The translations under genes and the position numbers were made by a program. The notes beneath the pieces are model-generated. The model saw only the letters and a program-made list of their open reading frames with translations, made no database searches and was not told the DNA's origin. From Fagopyrum homotropicum (lineage: Eukaryota; Streptophyta; Magnoliopsida; Caryophyllales; Polygonaceae), in assembly GCA_033239125.1 (NCBI GenBank), contig BSWB01000001.1, positions 28,981,501 through 29,045,500 on the forward strand: 64,000 nucleotides of DNA, in the 5' to 3' direction. Positions within the stretch are counted from its first letter, which is position 1, and every line of letters begins with the position of its first letter. Positions 46,948-57,597 of this stretch are shown here, piece after piece.

Positions 46948-46965
46948 CTTGGGTTGCCTCCCAAG
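46948..46965 (-). other. Post-pol hairpin (loop AGGCAA) of element E
   Basis: Sense strand: CTTGGG, loop AGGCAA, CCCAAG, preceded by ACCTTAAAC and AAGCGCTT. It starts about 40 nt after the integrase stop codon. Confidence 0.82.
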
Positions 46966-47006
46966 AAGCGCTTTGTTTAAGGTCCGTAGCTAGACCATAT
47001 TCACAC

Positions 47007-47870
47007 TTACTCGAGTGCGGTGGGCGCGAACTCTTCAGCTTGGAGTTCCGGTGTATACTTCTTGAGTCGTTGACCGTTCATCTTAAAGCTTCCGCCCGTT
47101 TCACCCCATACTTCAAATGCACCATGGGGGAAAATACGTTTGATTAGAAAAGGTCCGGTCCAACGAGATTTAAGCTTACCTGGAAAGAGACGAAGCCTTG
47201 AATTGAAGAGGAGAACTTGATCTCCTTCTTTGAAGTCCTTTGGGATGATATGCTTATCATGCCAAAGCTTTGCTCTTTCTTTGTAGATCTTGGCGTTTTC
47301 GTAAGCGTTCAAGCGAAGTTCTTCAAGCTCATTTAGGTCCAAGAGACGCTTTTCTCCCGCTTCCTTCATGCTGAAGTTCAACCACTTGATTTCCCAAAAC
47401 GCCTTGTGCTCCAACTCTACCGGTAAGTGACAAGACTTCCCATACACAAGGTTGTATGGTGTAGTTCCGATGGGAGTCTTATACACAGTCCGGTACGCCC
47501 ACAATGCGTCATCTAGCTTCAAGGACCAATCCTTCCTTGTCCTTGAAACCGTCTTCTCTAGGATTCCTTTGATCTCCCGGTTTGAGATCTCCACTTGTTC
47601 ACTAGTTTGTGGATGATAAGGGGTGGCGATCTTGTGAGTCACCCCATACTTAGCTAGAAGAGCTTCAAAACGCCGGGCAATGAAATGAGAGCCTCCATCA
47701 CTAATGATGGTCCGTGGTGTCCCAAATTGTGGGAAAATGGTCTTGTTAAAGAACTTAACCACTACCATGGCATCATTGGTGGGAGAGGCAATCGCTTCAA
47801 TCCATCTTGAAACATAATCAACCGCTAAAAGTATGTATTGGTTACCACAAGATGATGGGAATGGTCCCAT
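47007..47870 (-). pseudogene. Integrase core and C-terminal domain of element E
   Basis: Open segment of 287 residues from [19 protein letters not shown], continuing the upstream segment after one TAG. Catalytic residues visible are Asp in VDFMGPF (just upstream), Asp in ISDGGSHF and Glu in [10 protein letters not shown], together a DDE triad. [20 protein letters not shown] and [17 protein letters not shown] are typical of Athila-type integrases. The tail includes [22 protein letters not shown], the conserved C-terminal motif. It would insert element cDNA into chromosomes. Confidence 0.93.
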
Positions 47871-47882
47871 GAAGTCTACTCC

Positions 47883-48737
47883 CTAAACGTCAAAGATCTC
47901 CACCTCTTGGATGTTGTTGAGAGGCATCTCATTCCTCCTAGATATATTTCCTGTTCTTTGACAAGCATCGCAGCAGGAAACAAAGGTTTGCACATCTTTA
48001 AATAGTGTAGGCCAAAAGAATCCAGATTGCAATACCTTAGCGCTAGTTTTGTTAGAACTAGAGTGTCCTCCACAAGGTAGTGAATGACAATGGCGGATGA
48101 CACTTTGCATCTCATCTTCCGGCACACATCGCTGAATAATGCCATCCGGACCTCTCTTAAAGAGGAGAGGTTCATTCCAAAAGTATTCCCGAACATCCTT
48201 AAGGAACTTCTTTCTTTGTGCGTAGGATAATCCGGGTGGTAATTCCTGACAAACCAAATAGTTAACAAAATCAGCAAACCATGGTTCGTTACCTTTGGCG
48301 ATCACATCGATGCACTCCTCTATAATGTGTAAATGCTCGTCCGGAAAGGAGTCATCTATAGGTAGGTGGTCGTCCTCTAGATGTGTTAGGCGACTCAAAT
48401 GATCCGCAACAGAATTTTCCGAACCCTTCTTGTCACGGATCTCTAGATCGAATTCTTGTAGGAGAAGAATCCATCTAATTAGTCTTGGCTTCGCGTCCTT
48501 CTTTGCAAGGAGATAGCGGATTGCAGCATGATCCGTGTATACAATCACCTTTGCACCTACAAGATAAGAGCGAAATTTGTCAATTGCATATACAATAGCC
48601 AAGAACTCTTTTTCGGTAGTGGCGTAGTTGAGCTGCGCTTCATCTAGCGTCTTGCTAGCATAGTAGATAGCGTGGGTTCGCCCTTCCTTTCTTTGTCCAA
48701 GAACAGCTCCTATAACTACGTCACTTGCATCACACAT
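47883..48737 (-). pseudogene. RNase H and integrase zinc-binding segment of element E
   Basis: Begins [20 protein letters not shown] (RNase H start), with [18 protein letters not shown] and [10 protein letters not shown] (catalytic acidic residues). An HHCC zinc finger follows ([10 protein letters not shown] ... CCDACQ). The segment ends at a TAG where element D has tryptophan (FDVWDVDF). The domain removes RNA from the RNA-DNA hybrid during element replication. Confidence 0.92.
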
Positions 48738-48836
48738 AACCTCAAAGGGAAGATTCCAATCCGGAGGTTGGATAATCGGGGCTGAAATTAGAGCTTCCCG
48801 AATTATATTAAACGCATCTAAGCATTCCTGCGAAAA

Positions 48837-49655
48837 CTAAAAAACTACATCCTTCATCAATAGATTAGTTAGCGGTTTTGATATTTTAGAGAAGTCTTTT
48901 ATGAAGCGCCTATAAAATCCAGCATGTCCTAGAAAACTTCTTATCCCTTTCACCGAAGTTGGGGGAGGAAGCTTTTCTATTGTCTCTATTTTAGCTTTAT
49001 CCACCTCAATCCCTCTACTAGAGATTAAGTGTCCTAATACAATGCCTTCTTTCACCATAAATTGACACTTCTCCTAATTAAGAACTAAGTTAGTGTCTTC
49101 ACACCTTTGTAATACAAGAGCAAGGTTAGAAAGGCAATTGTCAAAAGAGGAACCATAAACGGAGAAGTCATCCATAAAAACCTCCATGATTTCCTCTATA
49201 TATTCTGAGAAGATGGCCATCATGCACCTTTGAAAGGTGGCTGGGGCGTTGCAAAGCCCGAACGGCATCCTCCTATAGGCAAACGTACCCCACGGGCACG
49301 TGAATGTGGTCTTCTCTTGGTCATCCGGGTGTATCGGAATCTGAAAGAAAGCACTATAACCGTCAAGATAGCAAAAGTGCAAATGTTGTGCTAACCTTTC
49401 AAGCATTTGATCGATGAAGGGTAGTGGGAAGTGATCCTTCCTCGTCGCGTTGTTTAGCTTGCGGTAGTCTATGCACATCCGCCATTCTGTTACGGTTTGG
49501 GTAGGAATGAGTTCGTTATTCATGTTGGTGATGACCGTCATTCCTCCCTTATTCGGAACCACTTGTACCGGACTCACCCACTTGCTATCGGAGATAGGGT
49601 AGATGATACCTGCATCAAGAAGTTTAAAAATTTCCTTCTTGACAACCTCCTTCAT
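48837..49655 (-). pseudogene. Reverse transcriptase of element E
   Basis: Motifs in order: CIDYRKLNNATRKDHFPLPF, GYSAFFQIPIHPDDQEKTTF, FGLCNAPATFQRCM, FMDDFSVYG (catalytic aspartates) and, after a TAG at 49074 where element D has tryptophan, LGHLISSRGIEVDKAKIE and FLGHAGFYRRFIKDFSK. Another stop at 48837 truncates the connection to RNase H. The N-terminal join to the upstream segment is frameshifted. Confidence 0.93.
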
Positions 49656-49908
49656 GGTCGGATTTAACCGCCTTTGAGGTTGTCGCGAAGTCCTCTTCCA
49701 TTAAGATCTTATGCATGCATAGGGAAGGTTTGATTCCAACTAAGTCGTCTATAGTATATCCTAAGGCTTTTCTATGTTTCCTAAGGAAAACCATGAGCTT
49801 ACTATGTTCATCTATGCTTAAATCGGAGCTAACAATTACCGGAAAGGTAGAATTAGGTCCAAGAAATGCGTACCTTAGATGTGTAGGGAGTGGCTTTAGT
49901 TCCATCAC
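49624..49908 (-). pseudogene. Protease-RT linker segment of element E
   Basis: PLPTHLRYAFLGPNSTFPVI and KALGYTIDDLVGIKPSLCMH are typical of the region just before RT in Athila-type polyproteins. It is in the same frame as the upstream protease ORF, separated by a TAG (49942), and ends in a frameshift near the RT start. Confidence 0.85.
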
Positions 49909-49941
49909 TATTGGAGTCTCCCATGGTTCTTGAGGAATATC

Positions 49942-51210
49942 CTATGGTTCCTTAGAAGTGTCCAAGGATGTAGAAGGTGTTGGAGAAGAATCAAGAGAAG
50001 TTGAGGAAGAGACACAATTGCCTTCGGAATCACCCAAAATTACGACCTCTCTGCATCCTCCACGGCCGTGATTTTGGGCGTGGAAAATGTTTACAGTTGC
50101 TCTGTCCTCTCCACGACCGTGTAATCCTCTGGAGTGCTCCACGCTTTTGTTGGTGAAATCCACGGCCGTGGAATAGAGTGTATGACCGTGGATCCGTACG
50201 TTTTCTGCCTCATCGTGGAGTTTCTCAAACTCTTCTTCACACACTTCTTCTTGTGCTTCTAAGGCTTCTATTGCCTTATTGCACTCCTCTTCTTCCCCTA
50301 TATCCATTAGGCTCATAGAAATAACCTTTTGCAAAGGATCTTTGAAGAGAATAGCACTTACCTCCTCTCTAGATAGCCCTTCTTCATCTTGGATATTGAA
50401 TATATCCTCATCAAAGATTGGTTCCTTCACTATAGTGGAAAGGACGAACTCTACCTTCTCTTCTCCTATGTCAAAGGCGAGTCTAGCATTCTTGCAATGG
50501 ACTATGCAGCCAGACGTTGCAAGAAATGGTCTTCCGAGAATGATCGGGACCGGACTATCTACAGGAATGTCAAGCACAACAAAATCTATAGGAACATAGA
50601 ATTTACCTAGCTTGACCAGGACATCTTCAACAATACCGACGGGACGAGTTATGGATCGATCTGCCATGTACAACGTCATCTTCACTGGTTTAGGATCGCC
50701 TAAACCGATCTTCCTACATAATGCAAGTGGGATGATGCTCACACTTGCTCCCAAGTCACATAATGCATCATATGTGACATCTCCCACTCCTATGGGAATA
50801 CAAAATGACCCCGGATCCTTTAGCTTTGGGGGCATCTTCTCTTTCATGGTTTTGATGAGATCCGAAGAATCCGAACTCATCTTAACCTCTCCAAAATCCT
50901 CTAGCTTTCTCTTGTTAGAGAGGATCTCGTTTAGGAACTTACCATAAGCTGGCATACCTACAATAGCATCAATGAAAGGTATATTAATATGCAGCTTGCT
51001 CATGAGTTCAATAAACTTACCGAATTGCTTGTCTAGACGCGCTCTTGCTCTAGATTGCGGGAACGGTAGGGGAGGTTTGTAAGCTGGAGGAGGAACGTAG
51101 ACATCTTCCTTCTCCTTCCCCTTCTCTTTCTCTTTCTCAACGGGGACTTCTACAAACTTAGGCTGCGGGTCGGTAGTTGTCACTCCGCTCCTAGTTGTGA
51201 TTGCCATCAC
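49942..51210 (-). pseudogene. Aspartic protease region of element E
   Basis: The 422-residue open segment contains LCDLGASVSIIPLAL (protease active site DLGA in place of DTGA or DSGA) and VPIILGRPFLATSGC, the second conserved motif. The C-terminal part (about residues 300-400) encodes HSRGLHGRGEDR and QNHGRGGCRE, which arise because CCACGGCCGTGG-type words (50060-50210) lie inside the frame. It is in the same frame as gag, 14 codons beyond the gag stop. Confidence 0.9.
50055..50210. repeat. CCACGGCCGTGG words inside the E polyprotein frame
   Basis: At least four copies (TCCACGGCCGTG, TCCACGACCGTG, TCCACGGCCGTGGAA, ATGACCGTGGAT) plus GCGTGGA and CTCCACGC in 155 bp between the protease core and RT. 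The reading frame stays open through them. Confidence 0.88.
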
Positions 51211-51252
51211 CCTTCCTTTTGGGTTATCCTCCGTTTTTCCTGGAAGTTTCCC

Positions 51253-52911
51253 TTAATTCCTAGGAACTTCCTCCGCATGGCTGAACATTTGGTTTTCTAA
51301 AACCTTTTGGGCTTTATCAACCTTAGTAATATGGTCATCAACCTTGATGGTGCGAGTCTCCAACCCTTGAAGCTTGCCCAAAATTGTCTCCAACATGGGA
51401 TCGGGCTTCTCTTTCCCCGAAGTACTTGCATCATTAGATGTTTGCCCCTGGCTTTTCAAAGGAGTGGAAGAAGAGGAAGGTGGAGTTAGTGAATTTCTTG
51501 AATTGGAAGAATAAGAATTACCGGAATTTTGTTGATTGGGACGCCAATTGTTGTTGTTTGAACCCCTATTGTTGTTCCAATTGTTGTTCCGATTATTGTT
51601 GTTGTTGCTCCAATTATTCCGGTTGTTGTTCCGGTTGTTGCGGTTCGTATTCTCATTCCCGTTGTGGTTATTGTTGTTGCCTAAATAACCCACATCTCGA
51701 TCCTTTTGCTTCGGAAAGTTGGTTTTGATGGCTTCCTTCAACTCTTTAATCTCCGTATTGAGAGAAAAGATTTGAGTTTGAGCTGCTTGTGATAGCTTTG
51801 CTCCTTGATCCACATGATTCGCCTCCACTTTCCGATGAGAATACTTCTCTATAACTCGCGCTTGCTTCTCAATGAAGTCCCAAGCGTCATCTTCCCTCAT
51901 GTCCATGAATGTACCACATGAAAGGGATTGGAGCTTGAATTGTGTCTCCACATCCAGCCCCTTATAGTATATCTCCAATAGTGCAAGCTTGGATATGCCA
52001 TGGTGAGGGCAATCCAATAGCAAGTCCTGAAATCTTTCCCAAGATTGAAACAAACTTTCGTTAGATCTCATAGAAAATGCATTAATCTTACCTCTTAGCT
52101 CCGCCGTTTTGGATGGAGGAAAGAACTTAGTGAGGAATTCCGAAGAAAGATCCTCCCATGTCTCAAGTTTCCCACTTGGAAGAGCTTGATACCAAGACAA
52201 TGCTTTCCCCTTCAAGGAGAAGAAGAAAGGCTTGAGTTTGTAGCTGTTGGTAGTTGCGTTCTTCGGCTTCATTGTCTTCATCATAATCTCAAAATTTTGT
52301 AGATGTTGGTGTGGAGATTCAGCGCTTGTTTCGCCAAATTGGTTTTGGCGGACAATAGTAATAACTTGAGGGTTGAAGCTAAACCCTTGTGCATCGTCAG
52401 CATCAAAGTTCACACCTAAACGGCGTGGTTGCTGCGTTGGATCCATCCTTTGGCCAAGAGTTCTTGGCTCCTCATCTACACGTTCGACTCTCGCACCTCT
52501 AGGTGGAACACGGCGATTTGCAGCTGGCCGTGGGAAGAATGGATTCACATTGATCGTTGGATCAATTTCCTCTAGTGGTGGCATGGAGGAGTCGCTATCC
52601 TCATTGGATGAGTTGGCTCTAACCGATCTTCCCGGTCTCCTTCTTTTCTTTTTCTCTTTGAGGTTGTTTATTTCCAGCCTCATTTGGAACATCATGTCCG
52701 TTAGATCATCAACCTTCATTTGATGACGATCCGTTTCTTCCCTACGAGTCTTCTCACTCCATTGGAGTTGAGCTTCCTTTTCCGCTAACTCCGATTGGAG
52801 ATCACGTTCTCTTTCTTCAGCCATTTTTCTTTCCTTAAGCTTTCTCTTCAAAGTCCTCTCAATCTCTTGATCAAGAGGTAGGAGATCTTCGTTGTTCCTA
52901 GACCTGCGCAT
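51253..52911 (-). CDS. Gag-type protein of element E
   Basis: Open frame of 552 residues starting 103 nt from the LTR edge. Residues 1-100 form a charged coiled coil. A retrotrans_gag domain spans about 190-330 (FFFSLKGKALSWYQALPSG, WEDLSSEFLTKFFPPSK, LRGKINAFSMRSNESLFQSW). An asparagine/arginine-rich low-complexity tract follows (about 410-465). No CCHC zinc knuckle is visible, so RNA binding may rest on the Asn/Arg tract (inference). A TAA separates it from the protease in the same frame; this may be a decay mutation or a read-through stop. The protein would form the particle shell. Confidence 0.88.
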   Translation of the reverse strand: MRRSRNNEDLLPLDQEIERTLKRKLKERKMAEERERDLQSELAEKEAQLQWSEKTRREETDRHQMKVDDLTDMMFQMRLEINNLKEKKKRRRPGRSVRANSSNEDSDSSMPPLEEIDPTINVNPFFPRPAANRRVPPRGARVERVDEEPRTLGQRMDPTQQPRRLGVNFDADDAQGFSFNPQVITIVRQNQFGETSAESPHQHLQNFEIMMKTMKPKNATTNSYKLKPFFFSLKGKALSWYQALPSGKLETWEDLSSEFLTKFFPPSKTAELRGKINAFSMRSNESLFQSWERFQDLLLDCPHHGISKLALLEIYYKGLDVETQFKLQSLSCGTFMDMREDDAWDFIEKQARVIEKYSHRKVEANHVDQGAKLSQAAQTQIFSLNTEIKELKEAIKTNFPKQKDRDVGYLGNNNNHNGNENTNRNNRNNNRNNWSNNNNNRNNNWNNNRGSNNNNWRPNQQNSGNSYSSNSRNSLTPPSSSSTPLKSQGQTSNDASTSGKEKPDPMLETILGKLQGLETRTIKVDDHITKVDKAQKVLENQMFSHAEEVPRN

Positions 52912-52990
52912 ACACTCGAAGAGATATCAAATAACAAGGGAAAAACTCCCAAGCTTGACAACTGATAACCGAATTCGGCCTAGACCAAAT

Positions 52991-53006
52991 CCCCGGCAAC
53001 GGCGCA
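52991..53006 (-). other. Primer-binding site of element E (tRNA-Asp)
   Basis: CCCCGGCAACGGCGC followed by A where N has CA. Complementary on minus to the tRNA-Asp 3' end, 7 bp from the LTR. Confidence 0.88.
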
Positions 53007-53013
53007 AAAAACT

Positions 53014-54721
53014 TGTTCTCCACTTAGCGTGCATGCAAATAAGTCTTAATTTATAAAACTAGAATCAAGCAAGCGAACCCGCAGTGTACAGATCTATATA
53101 GTTAAGCAAGAATTCCAGAGTATCGAACACAGGGATTTGGGGGGTTAAATCCAATTATAGAATTGTCAAGCGAATAAATGTATGAGCTTTTGTAAATATT
53201 GAGAAAAGAACAATCCTAAAGATCCAGGAATCCAGCTGTGGCAATCGATTCAAGATATACTAAAGGTATAAGGACAGAGTTGAGATATGCAAAGGTATAC
53301 GAATGTAAGGCAATGTACGGTGAAGTTCCAAGACCTTATATAATTCACCCAAAGGCACTCCCTATAAAGGTTGTAGAGGCTTCAGTATAGAAAGATTCTA
53401 AAGGTAAATATTAATGCCAAATACCCAAACTTGTAATCCAAGGATCAAGACTAACTTAACCGATTAAGGTTGTGACACTCGAAATCGAGGTAGAGGTTGT
53501 TGAGGCTTCACTACCACCTAGAAAAGGCAAGCCAAGACTAAGTTAAAGCAAATCTTTAACTTTGGATTAAAGTAAAAGCAAGGTTCGTAACTGACACAAA
53601 ATTACGGGTAGTTCTTGAGTTCCACGGCCGTGGAAGTTCAAGAATAGGCCGTGGATTAGTTTCGTCGGCGATTCTCTCTAACTCTAAGGATCCAATATGT
53701 TTACGATCGATCTATCATCATCTAAGCCACAACTATCAACCCTTCACCTTAGAATTGCTAAAGGGTTTTAGCTAACAATAGTCATATTGATATCAAATTC
53801 AAGATTTAAAAGAATGAAAGATGAAAACTTCCGAAAACCTTCAATAACCTTCAAACCAATCTCAAATCCACAAATATCAATGATAATGCAACTCAGATTT
53901 GGAATGAACACAAACAAGTAACTATTTTAGATAAGAACGAAGAACGGGATGTCAATCCGTCTTCCAATCAAACCTAGGAACAAAGTACGAAATCTCCTTA
54001 CGAACAATCTTCCAATTCTTCACTCTTTCTCTAACTTTCCGTCAATCCGGAAATCTCAATAGGGCTAGGCGCAGTCTTTCAACGGAGGTCTAAGCGAAGG
54101 TGTAAACTAGGGTAAGCAGAGGTGTAAGTGAGGTAGCCAAGGTGACGGAATCTCTTTCCTTCCGTCCTTATATAGGCCCAAATAAAATATGTCTTCGGCC
54201 CATGTGCGTAGTGGATCGTGGCTTAAAATATTGCGTAAAAGATTGCCAAGATCACGGTCGTGGAAGGGTTCCACGCCTGTAATTTAGAGCGTGGAGTTGG
54301 ATCACGGTTCCTCAAATCCTCCACGGCCGTGTAAGTTGCTGGAATGCTCCACGCTTGTCTTGCCAAGGTTCCACGGCCGTGGATTAGAGCGTGGATCCTA
54401 ATACGGCCGTATTTCAGGGCGTGGAACACATATAGATCGTAATTCTCCTTTGACTCGTGCTATTCTTCAACTTAGCATCTTCCTTAGCTCCTAGTGATGT
54501 CCTCAATCCTTGGACATGCTCAATCCATCTCCATTCCTCTTCGATTTGTCCGATTTTAGCTCTTCATTGCCTACAATCAACACAAAGCTTATGTAGACCT
54601 CTATATCGATAAAATAAATGAACTAACTCACAATTGCTTCAATGCTTTATCAATGATCACCAATATGGATGAAATACACTTAGAAAACGTGCCTAAAATA
54701 TCACGATATTTCATGCTAACA
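53014..54721 (-). repeat. 5' LTR of element E (1708 bp)
   Basis: Same length as the other LTR. TATA-like CCTATATAAGG on minus at 54166-54176, word cluster upstream at 54250-54424, leader palindrome near 53620. Confidence 0.93.
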
Positions 54722-54929
54722 GCTGTTTTCCCCATTATTTGCAAAGCTTCTACACTTTTGATTGCTCGATTACTTGAAACTGAATTTGACTCACCAAATC
54801 CCTGAGTTCGATACTCGAGATTACTTGCTAATCTACGCCGATCCGTACACTGCGGGTTTGCTTTGCTTGATTTCAGTTTTATAAATTTAAAACTTATTTG
54901 CACGCACGTTTTAGGGCGAAAAAGTTTTT

Positions 54930-55110
54930 GGCGCCGTTGCCGGGGTTTTGGTCAAGACCAAACTTCGGTTCTCGGTTGTTGAGCTTGGGAGCTTTGCTAT
55001 TGTCATTTGATATCTCTTCTGAGTGATTCTTTACAGGTTCTTTTAAGTATATGTGCAGGTTGATAGGTGATGGAATCACTATAATTTAGGATAGTTTTTA
55101 GAGTCTTTTT
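54930..55110 (+). mobile_element. Primer site and leader of element C
   Basis: TGGCGCCGTTGCCGGGG (54938-54954), complementary to tRNA-Asp, follows the C LTR. About 150 bp of leader resembling the segment between the LTR and gag in N and E follow. The rest of C is missing here. Confidence 0.75.
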
Positions 55111-56446
55111 ATTGCATTTGTGTCGGTTTATGCTACTAACTCCTTGGTCCAGAAGAAGAAGACTAAAAGAAGCTTAGGAAGGAGTTATAAGCACTTAGGA
55201 GTGAAGATTGTTCACGAAACAAAGCTTCTGTTGCCTCACCGCCCCAGCGGAGCCTTGCCACCGCCCCTGCGGGTGACGCCTTACACCGGAGCGCCCCCTG
55301 CACCTTCGCCAGCGCCGGCCATGAAGTGTGTCACCGCGCCTGCGCCTTTCCCTAGCGCCCCTACGGTGACTTACCTTGAAGAAACGAAGACCAGCTCCCC
55401 TGCGCCTTCCATTACGTCCTTGCCTGCGCCTCAACCTGGGAGCTGGAACACGAAGAGGCAGTGCCACCGCTCATGCGTTGACATAGGGACGCTCCGGCGG
55501 CTTGGCATCAAAAACGTCAGGAAGTCGAAGGGTCAGACGTTTGAAGAGAATTGAAGATCCGTCCCAGCGGAATTGCCTAGCCGCCCCTGCGGCCATGAAG
55601 AAGATCAAGCGTTTTTTTCTTCACCGCCCCTACTGAACTGAAGGCCGCCCCTGCGGTTTAACGTCAGAAGCTTTACTCCGGCCGTTTACACCACCTTTAT
55701 GGCATTAAAGGTGGTTGTTTTAGGCCGGCCATTTACTCCCATTTATTGTCGTTTGTAGTATAAATAGTCCTTGGTTGATTGCTAGAATGATCCATCTTGT
55801 TATCCAATAAATTATCCACTTAGATTATCTTGCTACCTTTGTATTGAGTTGCTAACTCCCTTGCTACATTGGGTTGGTTTGAAGCTGCGTTGTTACTTTG
55901 GTTGTAAGTTCTTTTTAATATAAGTTTTCATTCAGTAATGCTTTGTGTTTCCTTGATCTCCATTGTCTAATTGCATGTTTACTATTGCTTGAGATTGATT
56001 ACCTTAGGTTCTAAAGTGCATGCGAATAACTAGGATTAATAGGTTCCGGGTTCGGGTCTTTAATCTAGTAGCAACTTTAAGTAATAACGGGTTGTAATTA
56101 CTTAAAGAAAAGGAACACAAATATAAAGATAAGTTTAACGGTTTTAATCTTCTCTTTATATCCCTTAGTCTTTGTTTGAAAGCTAACTTGTTATTTGTTC
56201 TTGTAGGTTTACGGAACACTAACCTGCTAAGTTGTGTTGATGCCGGTCTGCTAAACACATATATATGATCGAGACGGGAGATTACTTGAAAACTTGTAAA
56301 AGGAACTCACCAAAGTAGCAATTGCATGCTTAGAATCAACCTAGTGTAGATTCACCCATCATTTGTCTTACTTGTCGTATTAATCGTTTTCATAAGTTTT
56401 TGTGTGTATCTATTCAACCAAAACACCCCCCTTGTTACTTGTTACT
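55111..56446 (+). repeat. Unclassified LTR-like segment with CCGCCCCTGCGG words
   Basis: GC-rich words CCGCCCCTGCGG, CCCCAGCGG and CCCTGCGCC recur at about 55230-55670, followed by a TATA-like TATAAATAG (55759-55767) and a long AT-rich tail ending in a TATTCAACCAAAACACCCCC segment. This is the layout of an LTR (U3 words, TATA, leader). The boundaries and family are not determined. A proline-rich open frame (55120-55554) arises from the words and is not accepted as a gene. Confidence 0.45.
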
Positions 56447-57597
56447 TGATAGCATGAATTATAGTCTATATTTTGGGACCTGTTTAGACGTTTTATCTTC
56501 AATAATCTGCATGTTTGGATGTATATTATGTGATTATATTGTCATTTCATTTACCTTTGCGGGAATCGAGGTCTACACCAAGTTTCGTTGTAATCGTAGG
56601 TAAAATGGCACGTTTTGCATCAAAATGGAGCTAAAGTAGCTAAGGAGTCATTGGAGCTACATTCAGGAGCTTAAGAAAGAATCCAGGAAGCATGGAATTG
56701 GATTAAAGATTTACTTTGGACCAGATTTGAGAGATTTCACATTTAGTTTAGAGCTACCTCGGTCAGCTAAAGTACCATCTCGACCGAGGTGATCCAGAGG
56801 AGCGTCCCGACCGAGGCGAACACCTTGGACGCGGCGAGATATATTTTATTCTTGGCTGAGATCTTTTATTTTTGGAAGGAGAGATCTTATATTTTTAGGC
56901 TGGATTTCTGGAAGGAAGATCATATATTTTAGAGATTTATTTATGAGAGATAGATATATTTTATTAGGAAAATATCTTTTCAAGATATTTTATCTCAGGA
57001 GGGTAGTTTTCCTATATAAAGGGTTAAATTTTCCACAAATTCAACCATGCTTAGAGGGCTGAGAGCATCCAGTAGTTAGGAAGGATTTTTGGAAGGTTGA
57101 AGGAAGATTGAAGGAAGAAAATTGATAACTTTTATAGCTTTTGTGAAGGGTTTTGTAAGATTCTCTTAGATTCCCTTCTTGTTGATTGTCTTATTGGATT
57201 GTGATCCAAGGAACGCTTGTTTGTGTGATAATTGATTCAGTTATTGAAGCCTTGTTCTTAAGGTTTTTGTGTTCAATTATTCACTTTCTTCACATATATT
57301 TGATTATTGCATCCATGATGATGATTGGCTAATTTCTTTCTGTGATTCTAGGGTGATTGACTGAATGTTGTAGGAAAAACAATAATAGAATAATCTTAAA
57401 TTCCCGTAGGACCCTGAAAGCTCGAGTCTTTATCCTTAACCCTAGAGCATCTCGTTCAGTCGATGAACATCTTGGCCGGGGTGGAATTCGTCTGACCGAG
57501 GTGACTTATGTGATCCGAAACTGAGAGTTAAGTATTAGAGTTTGCCAAATCCTATTCTTATTACACCTTTCCTGGTTCAATGCAAGCTTAGGAAGAT
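56447..57597 (+). repeat. Truncated Athila-type LTR with GACCGAGG words, fused to pol
   Basis: Start TGATAGCATGAATTATAG aligns with the D LTR start (TGATAACGTGATTTATGACG). Conserved GTCTACAC block near 56570, CTCGGTC and CGACCGAGG words at 56758-56817, TATA-like CCTATATAAAGG at 57011-57022, more words at 57470-57505. The LTR end, primer site, gag and protease are missing: the sequence jumps at about 57597 into the RT N-terminus. Confidence 0.7.

Larger units (their letters stand above)
41538..54721 (-). mobile_element. Complete Athila-type gypsy element 'E' (13.2 kb, minus orientation)
   Basis: Perfect 5-bp duplication GCTGT at 41533-41537 and 54722-54726, LTRs of 1708 bp each (41538-43245 and 53014-54721), TG...CA ends, a tRNA-Asp primer site at 52991-53006 and a purine tract at 43246-43260. 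Order on the minus strand: LTR, gag, protease, RT, RNase H, integrase, post-pol non-coding, env-position ORF, conserved blocks, LTR. By eye the LTRs differ at about 30-40 of 1708 positions, so the insertion is fairly young, yet every polyprotein region has a stop or frameshift. Confidence 0.95.
40058..54929 (+). mobile_element. 5' LTR of Athila-type element 'C', split by element E
   Basis: LTR sequence runs from TGTTAACATGAAATATGACG (40058) to 41537 and resumes after the E insertion at 54727, ending near 54929 just before a tRNA-Asp primer site. Without E it is about 1.68 kb. It is the reverse-orientation relative of E's LTRs and carries TATA box CTATAAAAGG at 40639-40648, CCACGGCCGTGG words upstream of it (about 40369-40560) and in the leader (41094-41128). 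The outer TG..CA end at 54929 is changed to AA. Confidence 0.85.

Noticed and set aside
55120..55554. Proline/alanine-rich open frame of 144 residues
   Set aside because: Its composition follows from reiterated GC-rich words in an LTR-like U3. No domain is seen and the frame covers a repeat cluster.
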